Shown piece after piece: positions 1 through 5,636 of a stretch of 7,640 nt of DNA. Both the position numbers and the translations under genes were made by a program. The stretch is from Thermococcus sp. Lineage in GTDB: Archaea > Methanobacteriota_B > Thermococci > Thermococcales > Thermococcaceae. The stretch lies in NCBI GenBank assembly GCA_021160985.1, contig JAGHBN010000092.1, positions 1 through 7,640 on the forward strand. Reading direction: 5' to 3'. The number at the start of each line of letters is the position of its first letter. The first letter of the stretch is position 1. A model generated the notes under the pieces. The model was given only the letters and a program-made list of their open reading frames with translations. It searched no databases and was not told where the DNA came from.

Positions 1-132
1 GCTGGCCTTATCTTGGGCTGGTTAGCATTTCAAGAGGGGGCATACCTCGTAAGAACCATCGGCTCATTTATCCTTGCAGTGAGCATAATAATTGGCACGG
101 CCTCACTGTACTTTGCCGTTAAGTTCACGTGA
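1..132 (+). CDS. C-terminal fragment of a membrane protein (cut by window edge)
   Basis: Frame 1 is open from the first base to a TGA at 130-132, giving 43 residues. They are strongly hydrophobic: one segment around residues 2-10 and a longer one around residues 20-40 (IGSFILAVSIIIGTASLYF), followed by a short polar tail ending VKFT. This looks like the last one or two transmembrane helices of an integral membrane protein. Too little is visible to name a family. The gene is followed by an independent TATA box for the small RNA at 162, so it probably ends its own transcription unit here. Confidence 0.6.
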   Translation, partial: AGLILGWLAFQEGAYLVRTIGSFILAVSIIIGTASLYFAVKFT

Positions 133-133
133 G

Positions 134-141
134 TTTTTAAG
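134..141 (+). promoter_or_regulatory. TATA box for the C/D box sRNA
   Basis: The sequence TTTTTAAG lies just after the upstream stop codon. Its centre is about 25 nt before position 162, where the predicted sRNA begins, which is the usual archaeal TATA-to-start distance. The match between promoter spacing and predicted RNA end supports both calls. Confidence 0.5.
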
Positions 142-161
142 CAGGGAAGCAAACTCCCACC

Positions 162-218
162 GGCGATGATGACATTGGCCTTTGGGGTAATTGATGCCCG
201 GGATCGACGGCCTGAGCC
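162..218 (+). ncRNA. Box C/D guide sRNA candidate (2'-O-methylation guide)
   Basis: This 57-nt stretch has the layout of a Thermococcales C/D sRNA. A GGC flank at 162-164 runs into box C (GATGATGA, 165-172), box D (CTGA) lies at 212-215, and a GCC flank at 216-218 can pair with the 5' GGC to close the terminal stem. An internal C'-like element (TGATGCC) lies at 192-198. A clear CTGA-type D' box is not visible, so the second guide may be degenerate or absent. The guide before box D is about 199-211. By the D+5 rule its target would be modified opposite A207, a U in a target resembling GCCGUCGAUCCC. I could not place this in rRNA or tRNA from memory. The length is typical for the order, and it has its own TATA box. 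Partner proteins would be L7Ae, Nop5 and fibrillarin. Confidence 0.72.
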
Positions 219-227
219 TCCGTCAAA

Positions 228-235
228 TTTTTAAA
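228..235 (+). promoter_or_regulatory. TATA box for the TIP49-family gene
   Basis: TTTTTAAA lies about 50 nt before the ATG at 283, predicting a start near 257 and a leader of about 25 nt. A GGGGGTGGGG ribosome binding site lies at 271-280, directly before the start. The same T-rich stretch may also serve to end the sRNA transcript, whose predicted end is 218. Confidence 0.5.
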
Positions 236-282
236 CCCCCTTCGTTTTTAGTAACCTTCGGAAAGATTAAGGGGGTGGGGTC

Positions 283-1608
283 ATGCCGGTTATAGAGGAG
301 GTGACCGCACCGAGGAGCTTCGAGAGGGTTGGCATCCACTCCCACATCAGGGGGCTCGGTCTCGATGAGAACGGAAAGGCTAGGTTCATCGCCGACGGCA
401 TGGTCGGGCAGGTCAAGGCGAGGGAAGCGGCGGGGATAGCGGTTGAACTCATCAAGCGCGGCAAGCTTGCCGGAAAGGGAATCCTCCTCGTAGGTCCGAC
501 GGGGAGCGGTAAGACGGCGATAGCCATGGGCATAGCGAGGGAACTCGGTGAGGACGTTCCCTTCGTCCAGATAGCGGGCAGTGAGATTTATTCAGCCGAG
601 GTCAAGAAGACCGAGTTCCTAAAGGAGGCCCTGAGGAGAGCCATAGGTGTTAGAATCAGCGAGGAGAGGAAAGTTTACGAGGGCGAGGTAAAGGAGATAA
701 AGATAAACCGCACCAGGCACCCGTTCAACCCCTACGTGGAGATTCCCGAAAGCGTCGTTATAACCCTCCGCACCAAGGACGACGAGAAGACTGTTAGGGC
801 AGGCAGAGAGATAGCCTACCAGCTCATGGAGATGGGCGTTGAGGAGGGCGACGTCATACAGATCGATGCCGAAACCGGCAGGATTTCAAAGATGGGAACC
901 ACGAAGGAGGAAGAGGGGCTGTTCTTCAAGCGCAGGGTTAACCTGCCGAGCGGGCCGGTGCTCAAGATAAAGGAGTTCACCTACACTGTAACCCTCCACG
1001 ACCTCGACGTTGCCAACGCCCGCGGAAACATCTTCGGCCTGCTCTTCAGCACTGGAGCGGAGATAAGCGACGAGGTGAGGCAGCGCGTTGACGAGACCGT
1101 CAAGAAGTGGATCGAGGAAGGAAAGGCATCCCTTGTACCTGGCGTCCTCTTCATAGATGAGGTTCACATGCTCGACATCGAGGCGTTCTCATTCCTCGCG
1201 AGGGCGATGGAGAGCGAGCTCGCACCGATTCTCATCCTCGCGACGAACCGCGGAAGGACGAAGATACGGGGCACCGACCTCGAAGCCCCGCACGGGATAC
1301 CCATCGACATGCTCGACAGGCTGCTCATAATCAACACCGAGCCCTACAAGAAGGAGGAGATCAGGGAGATAGTCAAGATTCGCGCGAAGGAGGAAAAGAC
1401 AGAGATAAGCGAAGAGGCCGTGGAGTACCTCTCGGAACTCGGCGAGAAGACCAGCCTGCGCTACGCCGTCCAGCTCCTCGCCCCGGCGAGCGTCCTGGCA
1501 AAGGGCGGAAGGGTGGAGAAGGAGCACGTCGAGAAGGCGAAGGAGTACTTCGCCGACCTCAGAAGGAGCATGGAGTTCGTGGAGAAGCTGGAGGGCATGC
1601 TGAGCTGA
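283..1608 (+). CDS. TIP49/RuvB-like AAA+ ATPase (TBP-interacting protein family)
   Basis: This 441-residue protein is the archaeal member of the TIP49 family, called RuvBL1/RuvBL2 in eukaryotes. Those proteins are hexameric AAA+ ATPases that act in chromatin remodelling, snoRNP assembly and transcription. Walker A is GPTGSGKT at residues 71-78. A long insertion around residues 122-240, including the HPFNPYVEIP stretch, corresponds to the OB-fold domain II that separates TIP49 from bacterial RuvB. Walker B is LFIDEVH (289-295), sensor 1 is ATN (320-322), the arginine-finger region is MLDR (343-346), and sensor 2 lies in the SLRYA stretch near residue 392. Length and all motifs are those of an intact protein. 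The ATG has a strong GGTGG-type ribosome binding site. The gene directly follows a predicted C/D sRNA, which is notable because eukaryotic relatives help assemble C/D snoRNPs. No archaeal link is proven. Confidence 0.95.
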   Translation: MPVIEEVTAPRSFERVGIHSHIRGLGLDENGKARFIADGMVGQVKAREAAGIAVELIKRGKLAGKGILLVGPTGSGKTAIAMGIARELGEDVPFVQIAGSEIYSAEVKKTEFLKEALRRAIGVRISEERKVYEGEVKEIKINRTRHPFNPYVEIPESVVITLRTKDDEKTVRAGREIAYQLMEMGVEEGDVIQIDAETGRISKMGTTKEEEGLFFKRRVNLPSGPVLKIKEFTYTVTLHDLDVANARGNIFGLLFSTGAEISDEVRQRVDETVKKWIEEGKASLVPGVLFIDEVHMLDIEAFSFLARAMESELAPILILATNRGRTKIRGTDLEAPHGIPIDMLDRLLIINTEPYKKEEIREIVKIRAKEEKTEISEEAVEYLSELGEKTSLRYAVQLLAPASVLAKGGRVEKEHVEKAKEYFADLRRSMEFVEKLEGMLS

Positions 1609-1620
1609 TTCCTGCCCTAT

Positions 1621-1631
1621 CTCGTTTTTCC
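1621..1631 (+). terminator. T-run terminator candidate
   Basis: CTCGTTTTTCC lies 12-22 nt after the TGA of the ATPase gene. Archaeal RNA polymerase can terminate at short T-runs without a hairpin, and a separate promoter for the next gene follows. Confidence 0.35.
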
Positions 1632-1637
1632 ATAAAA

Positions 1638-1646
1638 CTTTTAAGC
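1638..1646 (+). promoter_or_regulatory. TATA box for the lipoprotein operon
   Basis: ACTTTTAAG is centred about 34 nt before the ATG at 1676, which predicts a start near 1667 and a very short leader. A GGTGAT ribosome binding site at 1667-1672 lies only 3 nt before the start codon, which is tight. A slightly upstream transcript start is therefore likely. Confidence 0.45.
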
Positions 1647-1675
1647 CTTAATCCTTTAATACTTTCGGTGATAGT

Positions 1676-2332
1676 ATGCACAGACTCAACGCCCTAATTC
1701 TCGTGCTGGTTCTTCTCGGGACCCTTGTTAGTGGATGTACCTCACCTTCAGACGCAACGCTGACCAAATCCAGCTCAGAAACACCAGAGAATGCTTCATC
1801 CATCACAAGTCACGTTAAAAGTACTGAGATAACCGGCACCTTCTCCGGCCTGCTGACGGCGCCCGAGTCAGTTTTTGAAGATGCCCAGAGACTCCTCGAG
1901 GAAATTAATGTCACCTTATACGCATTTGAAGTCAAAGTAGTTGGGAGAGAAGTCAACGCCAGCATAACGATTTCGGCGTTGAAGCTCGTCCCGCCCTTCG
2001 TCCCAGAGAACTTCAGCGTCACAATCAACGGCAAACCGCTTGAAGGGGCTGTCTATGTTCCCTATGCTGAAAAAATTCCCGTTTCCATCGAGACGGCCCA
2101 AAGAGACCGCGGCGAAGCCAACACAACGTCCTATCTGGTGGTGAAACCCCAGAAAGTGTTAAGGGTTGAAGGCATGTGGGATGCGGAGAGGCTCAACGAG
2201 GTTAACGGCTCGACGATAATGAGAAACAGTGAGCTGGAACTCAGGGTCCTCGTTAGGGCTCCGGGGTACTACATCTTCACCATCCTGTGCAACGGCACAG
2301 AGGTCTCATCAGGCGGGCTCCAGGTGGGGTGA
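1676..2332 (+). CDS. Secreted lipoprotein of unknown function
   Basis: The 218-residue product begins with a lipoprotein signal peptide: positively charged start, hydrophobic core and lipobox LVSGC with the lipidated cysteine at residue 21. A Ser/Thr-rich linker of about 30 residues follows. The rest appears mostly beta-stranded, with repeated short hydrophobic segments and a final stretch (YYIFTILCNGTEV) resembling an immunoglobulin-like or BACON-like sandwich, though no family is recognisable. At least seven N-x-S/T sequons (NAS, NVT, NAS, NFS, NTT, NGS, NGT) fit a heavily N-glycosylated surface protein. The protein should be anchored outside the cell membrane. Its TGA directly abuts the ATG of the next gene, so the two are co-transcribed and probably translationally coupled. 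A role as a binding or adhesion protein is inference only. Confidence 0.85.
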   Translation: MHRLNALILVLVLLGTLVSGCTSPSDATLTKSSSETPENASSITSHVKSTEITGTFSGLLTAPESVFEDAQRLLEEINVTLYAFEVKVVGREVNASITISALKLVPPFVPENFSVTINGKPLEGAVYVPYAEKIPVSIETAQRDRGEANTTSYLVVKPQKVLRVEGMWDAERLNEVNGSTIMRNSELELRVLVRAPGYYIFTILCNGTEVSSGGLQVG

Positions 2333-2620
2333 ATGAGGAGGCTATTCTATGCCCTCCCGTTTCTCATTTTCGGGTTCTGTGCTTTGATGATGGAGCTAAC
2401 GATTCCCAGGTTAGTCATCGTCGGGCTGACCTGGCTCACCTTTGCCCTCGAGTACCGGTACGGTGGGGAGAGTAAGGAGGGAGAAGAACTGGTCGCGCTC
2501 GGCGTCTCAATATCGACTGTGCTCATGCCCGTGCATCAGGTCCTCTCAGTGATATTGGCATTATTCATCTTCATGCTCGAAGTAACGGCGCTCTTCGTGA
2601 AATTCAAAGTGAAGGCCTAA
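2333..2620 (+). CDS. Small three-helix membrane protein, unknown function
   Basis: This 95-residue protein has three hydrophobic segments, at about residues 4-20, 25-40 and 54-90; the last is long enough for two helices. A short charged loop (YRYGGESKEGEE, about 41-52) and a basic C-terminal tail (VKFKVKA) are the only polar parts. The ATG follows the lipoprotein stop with no gap, and the ribosome binding site (AGGTGGGGTGA) lies inside the lipoprotein gene, so the two products are probably made together. A membrane partner for the lipoprotein is plausible. No family is recognised. The TAA (2618-2620) overlaps the stop codon of the convergent PIN gene. Confidence 0.75.
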   Translation: MRRLFYALPFLIFGFCALMMELTIPRLVIVGLTWLTFALEYRYGGESKEGEELVALGVSISTVLMPVHQVLSVILALFIFMLEVTALFVKFKVKA

Positions 2621-3621
2621 TCCCCCATTATCTCCATCAGCTTTCTGGACAGCTTCAGGTGGAATTCAAACTCGTTGTAAAGCCTGCCTCTTGCCGGAAA
2701 TACCAGCTTCAGTTCGTTTAGCCCCTGTTTCCCGCCGAACTCTCCAAAGATCGTTATCCCGTTCACCTCCATGACGCCGAAGACCGCCGCGAGGTTGAAG
2801 AGGAGCGTCCTGAGCTGGTAGGCCGTGACGGTGTGACGCCCAATCTCCCCGCGGGGGTACTCGAAGAGGAAGTACTCCAGCCCTTCCATCTCGGCCACGT
2901 CGGTTATCGCTATGTCCGCGGTGAGGAAGACCAGCAGGGTGGGCGTCATGTTGTCGTAGCGCTTGAGGGACTTGACTATTACCTCATCGTTGTTGTGGGC
3001 CGGCTCATTGACGCTCTTGGCTATGATTATCCGGTCCTTCAGCCGTTCGAACTCCTTGAGGGCGATGTACGCGGCCTTTCTGCTCTTCTTCTTCCGCCTG
3101 TTGCTGAACTCCCGCAGGAGGCTCCCGTTTTTCACCTCGCGCTGGATTTCCTCCAGCTCCCTGCGGCGGTACTTGTAGTTCATTGCATCCTCGATCTCCT
3201 TTTTCACCCCCTCAGCGACCACTATCCGGTACTTATCGAGGGGCCTGAAAGAGGAAATGAACCTGTGGTAGAAGAGGTTCGTGTCCGGGGCGAAGGCCAC
3301 CCCCTTCTTGAGCCTCTCGTACAGCTCCAGGTTCTGGACAAACTCATCGAGGTTTGCATACCTCAAAATGCCGGCCGATATGAAGCATTCGTAGAAGTCC
3401 GTCCAGGTGGGCAGCTCGTGGGAGAGGTATTCCGGGACGTGTTCGTTGAACTTCCGCCTGTCCACGGTGACCGCAATGCGGTATCCGGTTTCCACGGGCT
3501 TCGCCCTCAGCAGGAACAGCCCGTAGAGCGGATAGCTCACCCTGATGTCTCCAGCTTCCCCCAGGACGTTTAAGAGCACCTGCAGTTCGGGCTTCTCTAT
3601 AATCTCGCTAGGCCTTTCCAC
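2617..3621 (-). CDS. PIN-domain protein, predicted RNase, last gene of the CARF operon
   Basis: The product is about 334 residues. A PIN nuclease domain occupies roughly residues 107-257. Candidate metal-binding acids are D113 in FAPDTNLFY, E137 and E142 in VVAEGVKKEIED, D212 in HNNDEVIV, and D236 and D241 in FLTADIAITD. This is the usual PIN series, so the enzyme looks intact. Between strands lies an extended, very basic helical insertion (residues 150-200, with RRKKKSRK) that could bind RNA. About 105 N-terminal and 75 C-terminal residues flank the domain and match no family I recognise. At well over 300 residues it is much larger than the 130-150 residues of VapC toxins, and no antitoxin gene is adjacent. 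Start choice: GTG at 3621 has GGGTGG at 3632-3627. GTG 3627 or 3630 would also work. It overlaps the upstream CARF gene by 14 nt, so the two are translationally coupled. Confidence 0.85.
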   Translation of the reverse strand: MERPSEIIEKPELQVLLNVLGEAGDIRVSYPLYGLFLLRAKPVETGYRIAVTVDRRKFNEHVPEYLSHELPTWTDFYECFISAGILRYANLDEFVQNLELYERLKKGVAFAPDTNLFYHRFISSFRPLDKYRIVVAEGVKKEIEDAMNYKYRRRELEEIQREVKNGSLLREFSNRRKKKSRKAAYIALKEFERLKDRIIIAKSVNEPAHNNDEVIVKSLKRYDNMTPTLLVFLTADIAITDVAEMEGLEYFLFEYPRGEIGRHTVTAYQLRTLLFNLAAVFGVMEVNGITIFGEFGGKQGLNELKLVFPARGRLYNEFEFHLKLSRKLMEIMGD

Positions 3622-4090
3622 CCTCACCACCCAGGAAGTTCTTTATCGGCTGCATATGGGTTGGAATCATCATGTAGGGTCTGTCCGGAAAGTCCATGTC
3701 AAGAAGTCCCATGTAAACTATGAACGCCACTGGGAAGTGCCTTATCTGGACTATCGCAGCGGCAACGAGGGCCTTCCTCCCCGAGGTTATGTCGAGGCCA
3801 AGCGTATATCCCTCCCGCTCCAGCCGGGAGAACAGCTCCTTAAACTTCCTGTCCGCGACAAAAAAACCGTAGTCCGGGACGATTTCAGTCTCCATCGGAG
3901 GGTCGATGTTGTAGGCCTCGGAGATTGCCCTTAACGCCTCAACAACCCTGGGAAGGTTGCCGCGATAGCGCTCCTCCGTGAATATGTATATCCTGTCCAC
4001 CCTCTTTCCCATGGCCAGCAGCTTGTAGTAGGTGTTCACGAGGGCCCAGGGCGAGCGGCCGAGGAGCGTTATGTAGGCGAGCTTCACCAT
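3608..4090 (-). CDS. Stand-alone CARF-like (Rossmann-fold) ligand-sensing protein
   Basis: This 160-residue protein carries the signature points of a CARF domain. After the first strand there is G-x-S-P (AYITLLGRSPWALV, residues 5-18). A second strand follows (VDRIYIFTEE, 31-40). After the fourth comes the D-x-T-G-G-x-K-type motif, here DITSGRK (100-106), leading into a small-residue helix (ALVAAAIVQ). CARF domains bind cyclic oligoadenylates made by type III CRISPR Cas10 and switch on fused effectors. Here nothing is fused and the effector is evidently the PIN protein encoded next. ATG at 4090 was chosen over GTG 4105 because GGGGGAG lies about 7 nt upstream. The ATG overlaps the stop of the preceding membrane-protein gene (ATGGTGA). 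Ligand identity, and whether the protein degrades it as ring nucleases do, cannot be read from the sequence. Confidence 0.72.
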   Translation of the reverse strand: MVKLAYITLLGRSPWALVNTYYKLLAMGKRVDRIYIFTEERYRGNLPRVVEALRAISEAYNIDPPMETEIVPDYGFFVADRKFKELFSRLEREGYTLGLDITSGRKALVAAAIVQIRHFPVAFIVYMGLLDMDFPDRPYMMIPTHMQPIKNFLGGEGGKA

Positions 4091-4536
4091 AACACACTCC
4101 CCCACATGTATGCTGTGATTCCATAGACCAGTGCCAAAACAAATGGGGCCACTGAGATCCGGCCCCTGACTGCCTTGTGGGCGATCAGAAACGGCACCAG
4201 CGCCATCAGGGTGTAGCCGAGGCCGTAGGTCTCATAAATCCCGAATGAGTTGACAGCGAAGAGGAAGAAAAGTGCAGCCAACACTCCGGCGGGAACCGTT
4301 AAAACCGTAAGCATGAGCACGTCGGGAGCTTTGCTCGAATCTCTCTCCGGGATCAGGACTATCCAGAAGAGGAAGCTGAGAACCAGGAAGTGGAGCAACA
4401 ACTGCCAGAACTCCACGTCAAGGGTAGGTTCGCCCTTCGCGGGCAGATAGTAGAAGATAGCAGCCCCACAAGCATAGGCGAGTGTCATGAGGAGCGAGAT
4501 TACCCACTTGACCAGAGAAGAACGATCCACCCCCAT
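4084..4536 (-). CDS. Five-helix membrane protein in the CARF-PIN operon
   Basis: The product (150 residues) is almost entirely membrane-embedded. Hydrophobic segments lie at about residues 11-30, 42-62, 74-97, 105-120 and 129-148, joined by short loops. The most polar loop (PERDSSKAPD, about 63-72) lies between helices two and three. No catalytic or transport motif is evident and I do not recognise the family. ATG 4536 is preferred to GTG 4539 because GAGGTGGTGAG lies just upstream at suitable spacing. The gene begins 12 nt after the DUF2284 stop, and its own stop overlaps the CARF start, so it is firmly inside the operon. It might anchor, sense for or be acted on by the CARF-PIN pair, but this is inference from position only. 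Confidence 0.78.
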   Translation of the reverse strand: MGVDRSSLVKWVISLLMTLAYACGAAIFYYLPAKGEPTLDVEFWQLLLHFLVLSFLFWIVLIPERDSSKAPDVLMLTVLTVPAGVLAALFFLFAVNSFGIYETYGLGYTLMALVPFLIAHKAVRGRISVAPFVLALVYGITAYMWGSVLW

Positions 4537-4548
4537 CACCTCACCACC

Positions 4549-5010
4549 TCATTCAATTAGCACCATCCCGTACAAAACGCTTTCGGAGAAGTCGATTTTT
4601 ACGATCCTTGCAATTTCAATGCCGATGGCGTCTATGCTCGGCCTGACCTTTGCAGGCATCCTGCACGGCTCGCCCTTCTCGAAGGGACAGTCGTCACAGA
4701 GATTACAACTCCCAGGAAAGAGGGCGAGTGCATACATCTTTCCCGCCCTGAACAGCTCGGCCTCGCGCTTGAGCAGATATAGGATGACTTCCCGTTTCTC
4801 TCTCTCAAAGCAGTCCATGTCGATTTCAAACTTAACGAGGAGGGCTTTTTTGAAGTGCCGCACCCATTCCCTCGCTTCCCGCCAGTCAGGGGCGTAGGGA
4901 GGGCAACTCGGTCTCTTCCCGTACATCGGACAGGCACGGCACTTCCAGACAGGCCGCGGCGAGACGACGATTTTTTCAGCTGGGATTTCCCTCTCCCAGA
5001 GCACCTTCAT
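4549..5010 (-). CDS. DUF2284-type cysteine-rich predicted metal-binding protein
   Basis: The 153-residue protein has two cysteine clusters typical of DUF2284. An N-terminal one is CRAC-x8-CPPY (C24, C27, C36). A C-terminal one is CNLCDDC followed by C116 (C102, C105, C108, C116). The spacing suggests binding of an iron-sulfur cluster or zinc. No signal peptide or membrane segment is present, so it should be cytosolic. The family has no established biochemical function. It is the first gene of a four-gene minus-strand operon with the membrane, CARF and PIN genes. The ATG at 5010 has no convincing ribosome binding site, and the leader is probably only about 8 nt. Whether its function is tied to the downstream genes, or it merely supplies their promoter, is unknown. 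Confidence 0.85.
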   Translation of the reverse strand: MKVLWEREIPAEKIVVSPRPVWKCRACPMYGKRPSCPPYAPDWREAREWVRHFKKALLVKFEIDMDCFEREKREVILYLLKREAELFRAGKMYALALFPGSCNLCDDCPFEKGEPCRMPAKVRPSIDAIGIEIARIVKIDFSESVLYGMVLIE

Positions 5011-5039
5011 GGGGCATCAAAAAGAAATAGGGGAAGAGG

Positions 5040-5047
5040 TTAAAAAT
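5040..5047 (-). promoter_or_regulatory. TATA box for the DUF2284-CARF-PIN operon
   Basis: On the minus strand ATTTTTAA lies directly at the end of the reductase pseudogene, centred about 33 nt before the ATG at 5010. This predicts a start near 5018 and a near-leaderless mRNA. It implies that the four-gene operon does not depend on transcription through the dead reductase gene. Confidence 0.5.
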
Positions 5048-5372
5048 CAATCCATCAGCCTGCCGCCGTTTACGTCTATGACCTCTCCCGTTATGTGGTC
5101 GTTTTCGAGGAGGAACACCACAGCGTGGGCTATCTCCTCGGGCCTGGCTATCTCCCCGGTCAGCGAGAGCAAGCGGAGCCCATCCTTTATTTCTGGGGTT
5201 ATCAGCTCCGTATCAACCGGCCCGGGAGCAACTGCGTTGACGAGGATGTCCGGGGCCAGGTGCCTGGCGAGGTTGAATGTGAGGGCTATAAGGCCGCCCT
5301 TTGAGGCCGCGTACTGGGGGTCGACCGTTCCGCCGTCTTTGCCGGCTATGGAGGCTATGTTAACTATTTTTC

Positions 5373-5408
5373 CCTTTTCATATATCTGAGCCTTTTCATA
5401 TATCTGAG
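5373..5408. repeat. 18-bp perfect tandem duplication inside the SDR pseudogene
   Basis: The plus-strand unit CCTTTTCATATATCTGAG occurs twice in direct succession (5373-5390 and 5391-5408). On the coding strand it duplicates six codons (LRYMKR) without itself changing the frame. The absence of any mismatch suggests a recent event. The single-base frameshift lies immediately downstream in the A/G-rich stretch. Confidence 0.95.
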
Positions 5409-5597
5409 AACCTCCTGGGTGACTATGAAGGCCCCCTTGAGGTTGATGCTGAGAACAGCGTCCCAGTCGTCATCGGTGACCTCCATCGGCTTCAGGGCCT
5501 TCCCAAGGATTCCGGCGTTGTTCACGAGGATGTCTATCCTCCCGAAGTGGTTGACGACTTCCTCAACCATCTTCCTGACCTCTTCGCGGTTGCATTT

Positions 5598-5636
5598 TTC
5601 TTTTGAAAGCCTCGCCCTTCAAGGCGGGGAGGAGGT
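5598..5636 (+). mobile_element. Solitary IS200/IS605-type end hairpin inserted in the SDR gene
   Basis: About 39 nt interrupt the reductase codons between CTG and AAATGC on the coding strand. On the plus strand they contain a stem of seven pairs (CCTCGCC with GGCGGGG, 610-616 and 623-629, one G-T pair, loop CTTCAA) followed by GAGGAGGTCAG. This resembles, from memory, the conserved right end after tnpB genes in Thermococcales IS200/IS605 elements. No transposase or TnpB sequence accompanies it, so it is a remnant, a tiny non-autonomous element or an aberrant insertion. The length is a multiple of three, so the damage comes from the TGA it carries. Boundaries are inferred from where reductase codons stop and resume and may be off by a few bases. 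The joined codons lack about two residues expected in SDRs here, so some host bases may have been lost. Confidence 0.6.

Noticed and set aside
283..1608. AAA+ gene as bacterial-type RuvB Holliday-junction motor
   Set aside because: The long domain II insertion and overall length match TIP49/RuvBL proteins, not the roughly 340-residue bacterial RuvB, and no RuvA or RuvC is present.
2833..3573. Long plus-strand open frame (about 246 codons) opposite the PIN gene
   Set aside because: It is the antisense of a well-supported PIN gene. Its product is a low-order mix rich in Leu, Val, Glu and Pro with no motif, and it has no promoter.
2617..4090. PIN gene and the small gene before it as a VapBC toxin-antitoxin pair
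   Set aside because: The upstream protein is 160 residues with a Rossmann/CARF pattern, not a short DNA-binding antitoxin, and the PIN protein is more than twice VapC length.
5364..5378. Programmed frameshifting to rescue the SDR gene
   Set aside because: The stretch AGGGAAAAATAG lacks a heptamer that would let both tRNAs re-pair after a -1 slip. The gene also has an upstream TGA and a damaged nucleotide-binding motif, so decay is simpler.
5618..5623. In-frame TGA in the SDR gene read as selenocysteine
   Set aside because: The TGA lies in the inserted hairpin, not at a conserved catalytic position. Thermococcales are not known to use selenocysteine, and the frame is broken further downstream.
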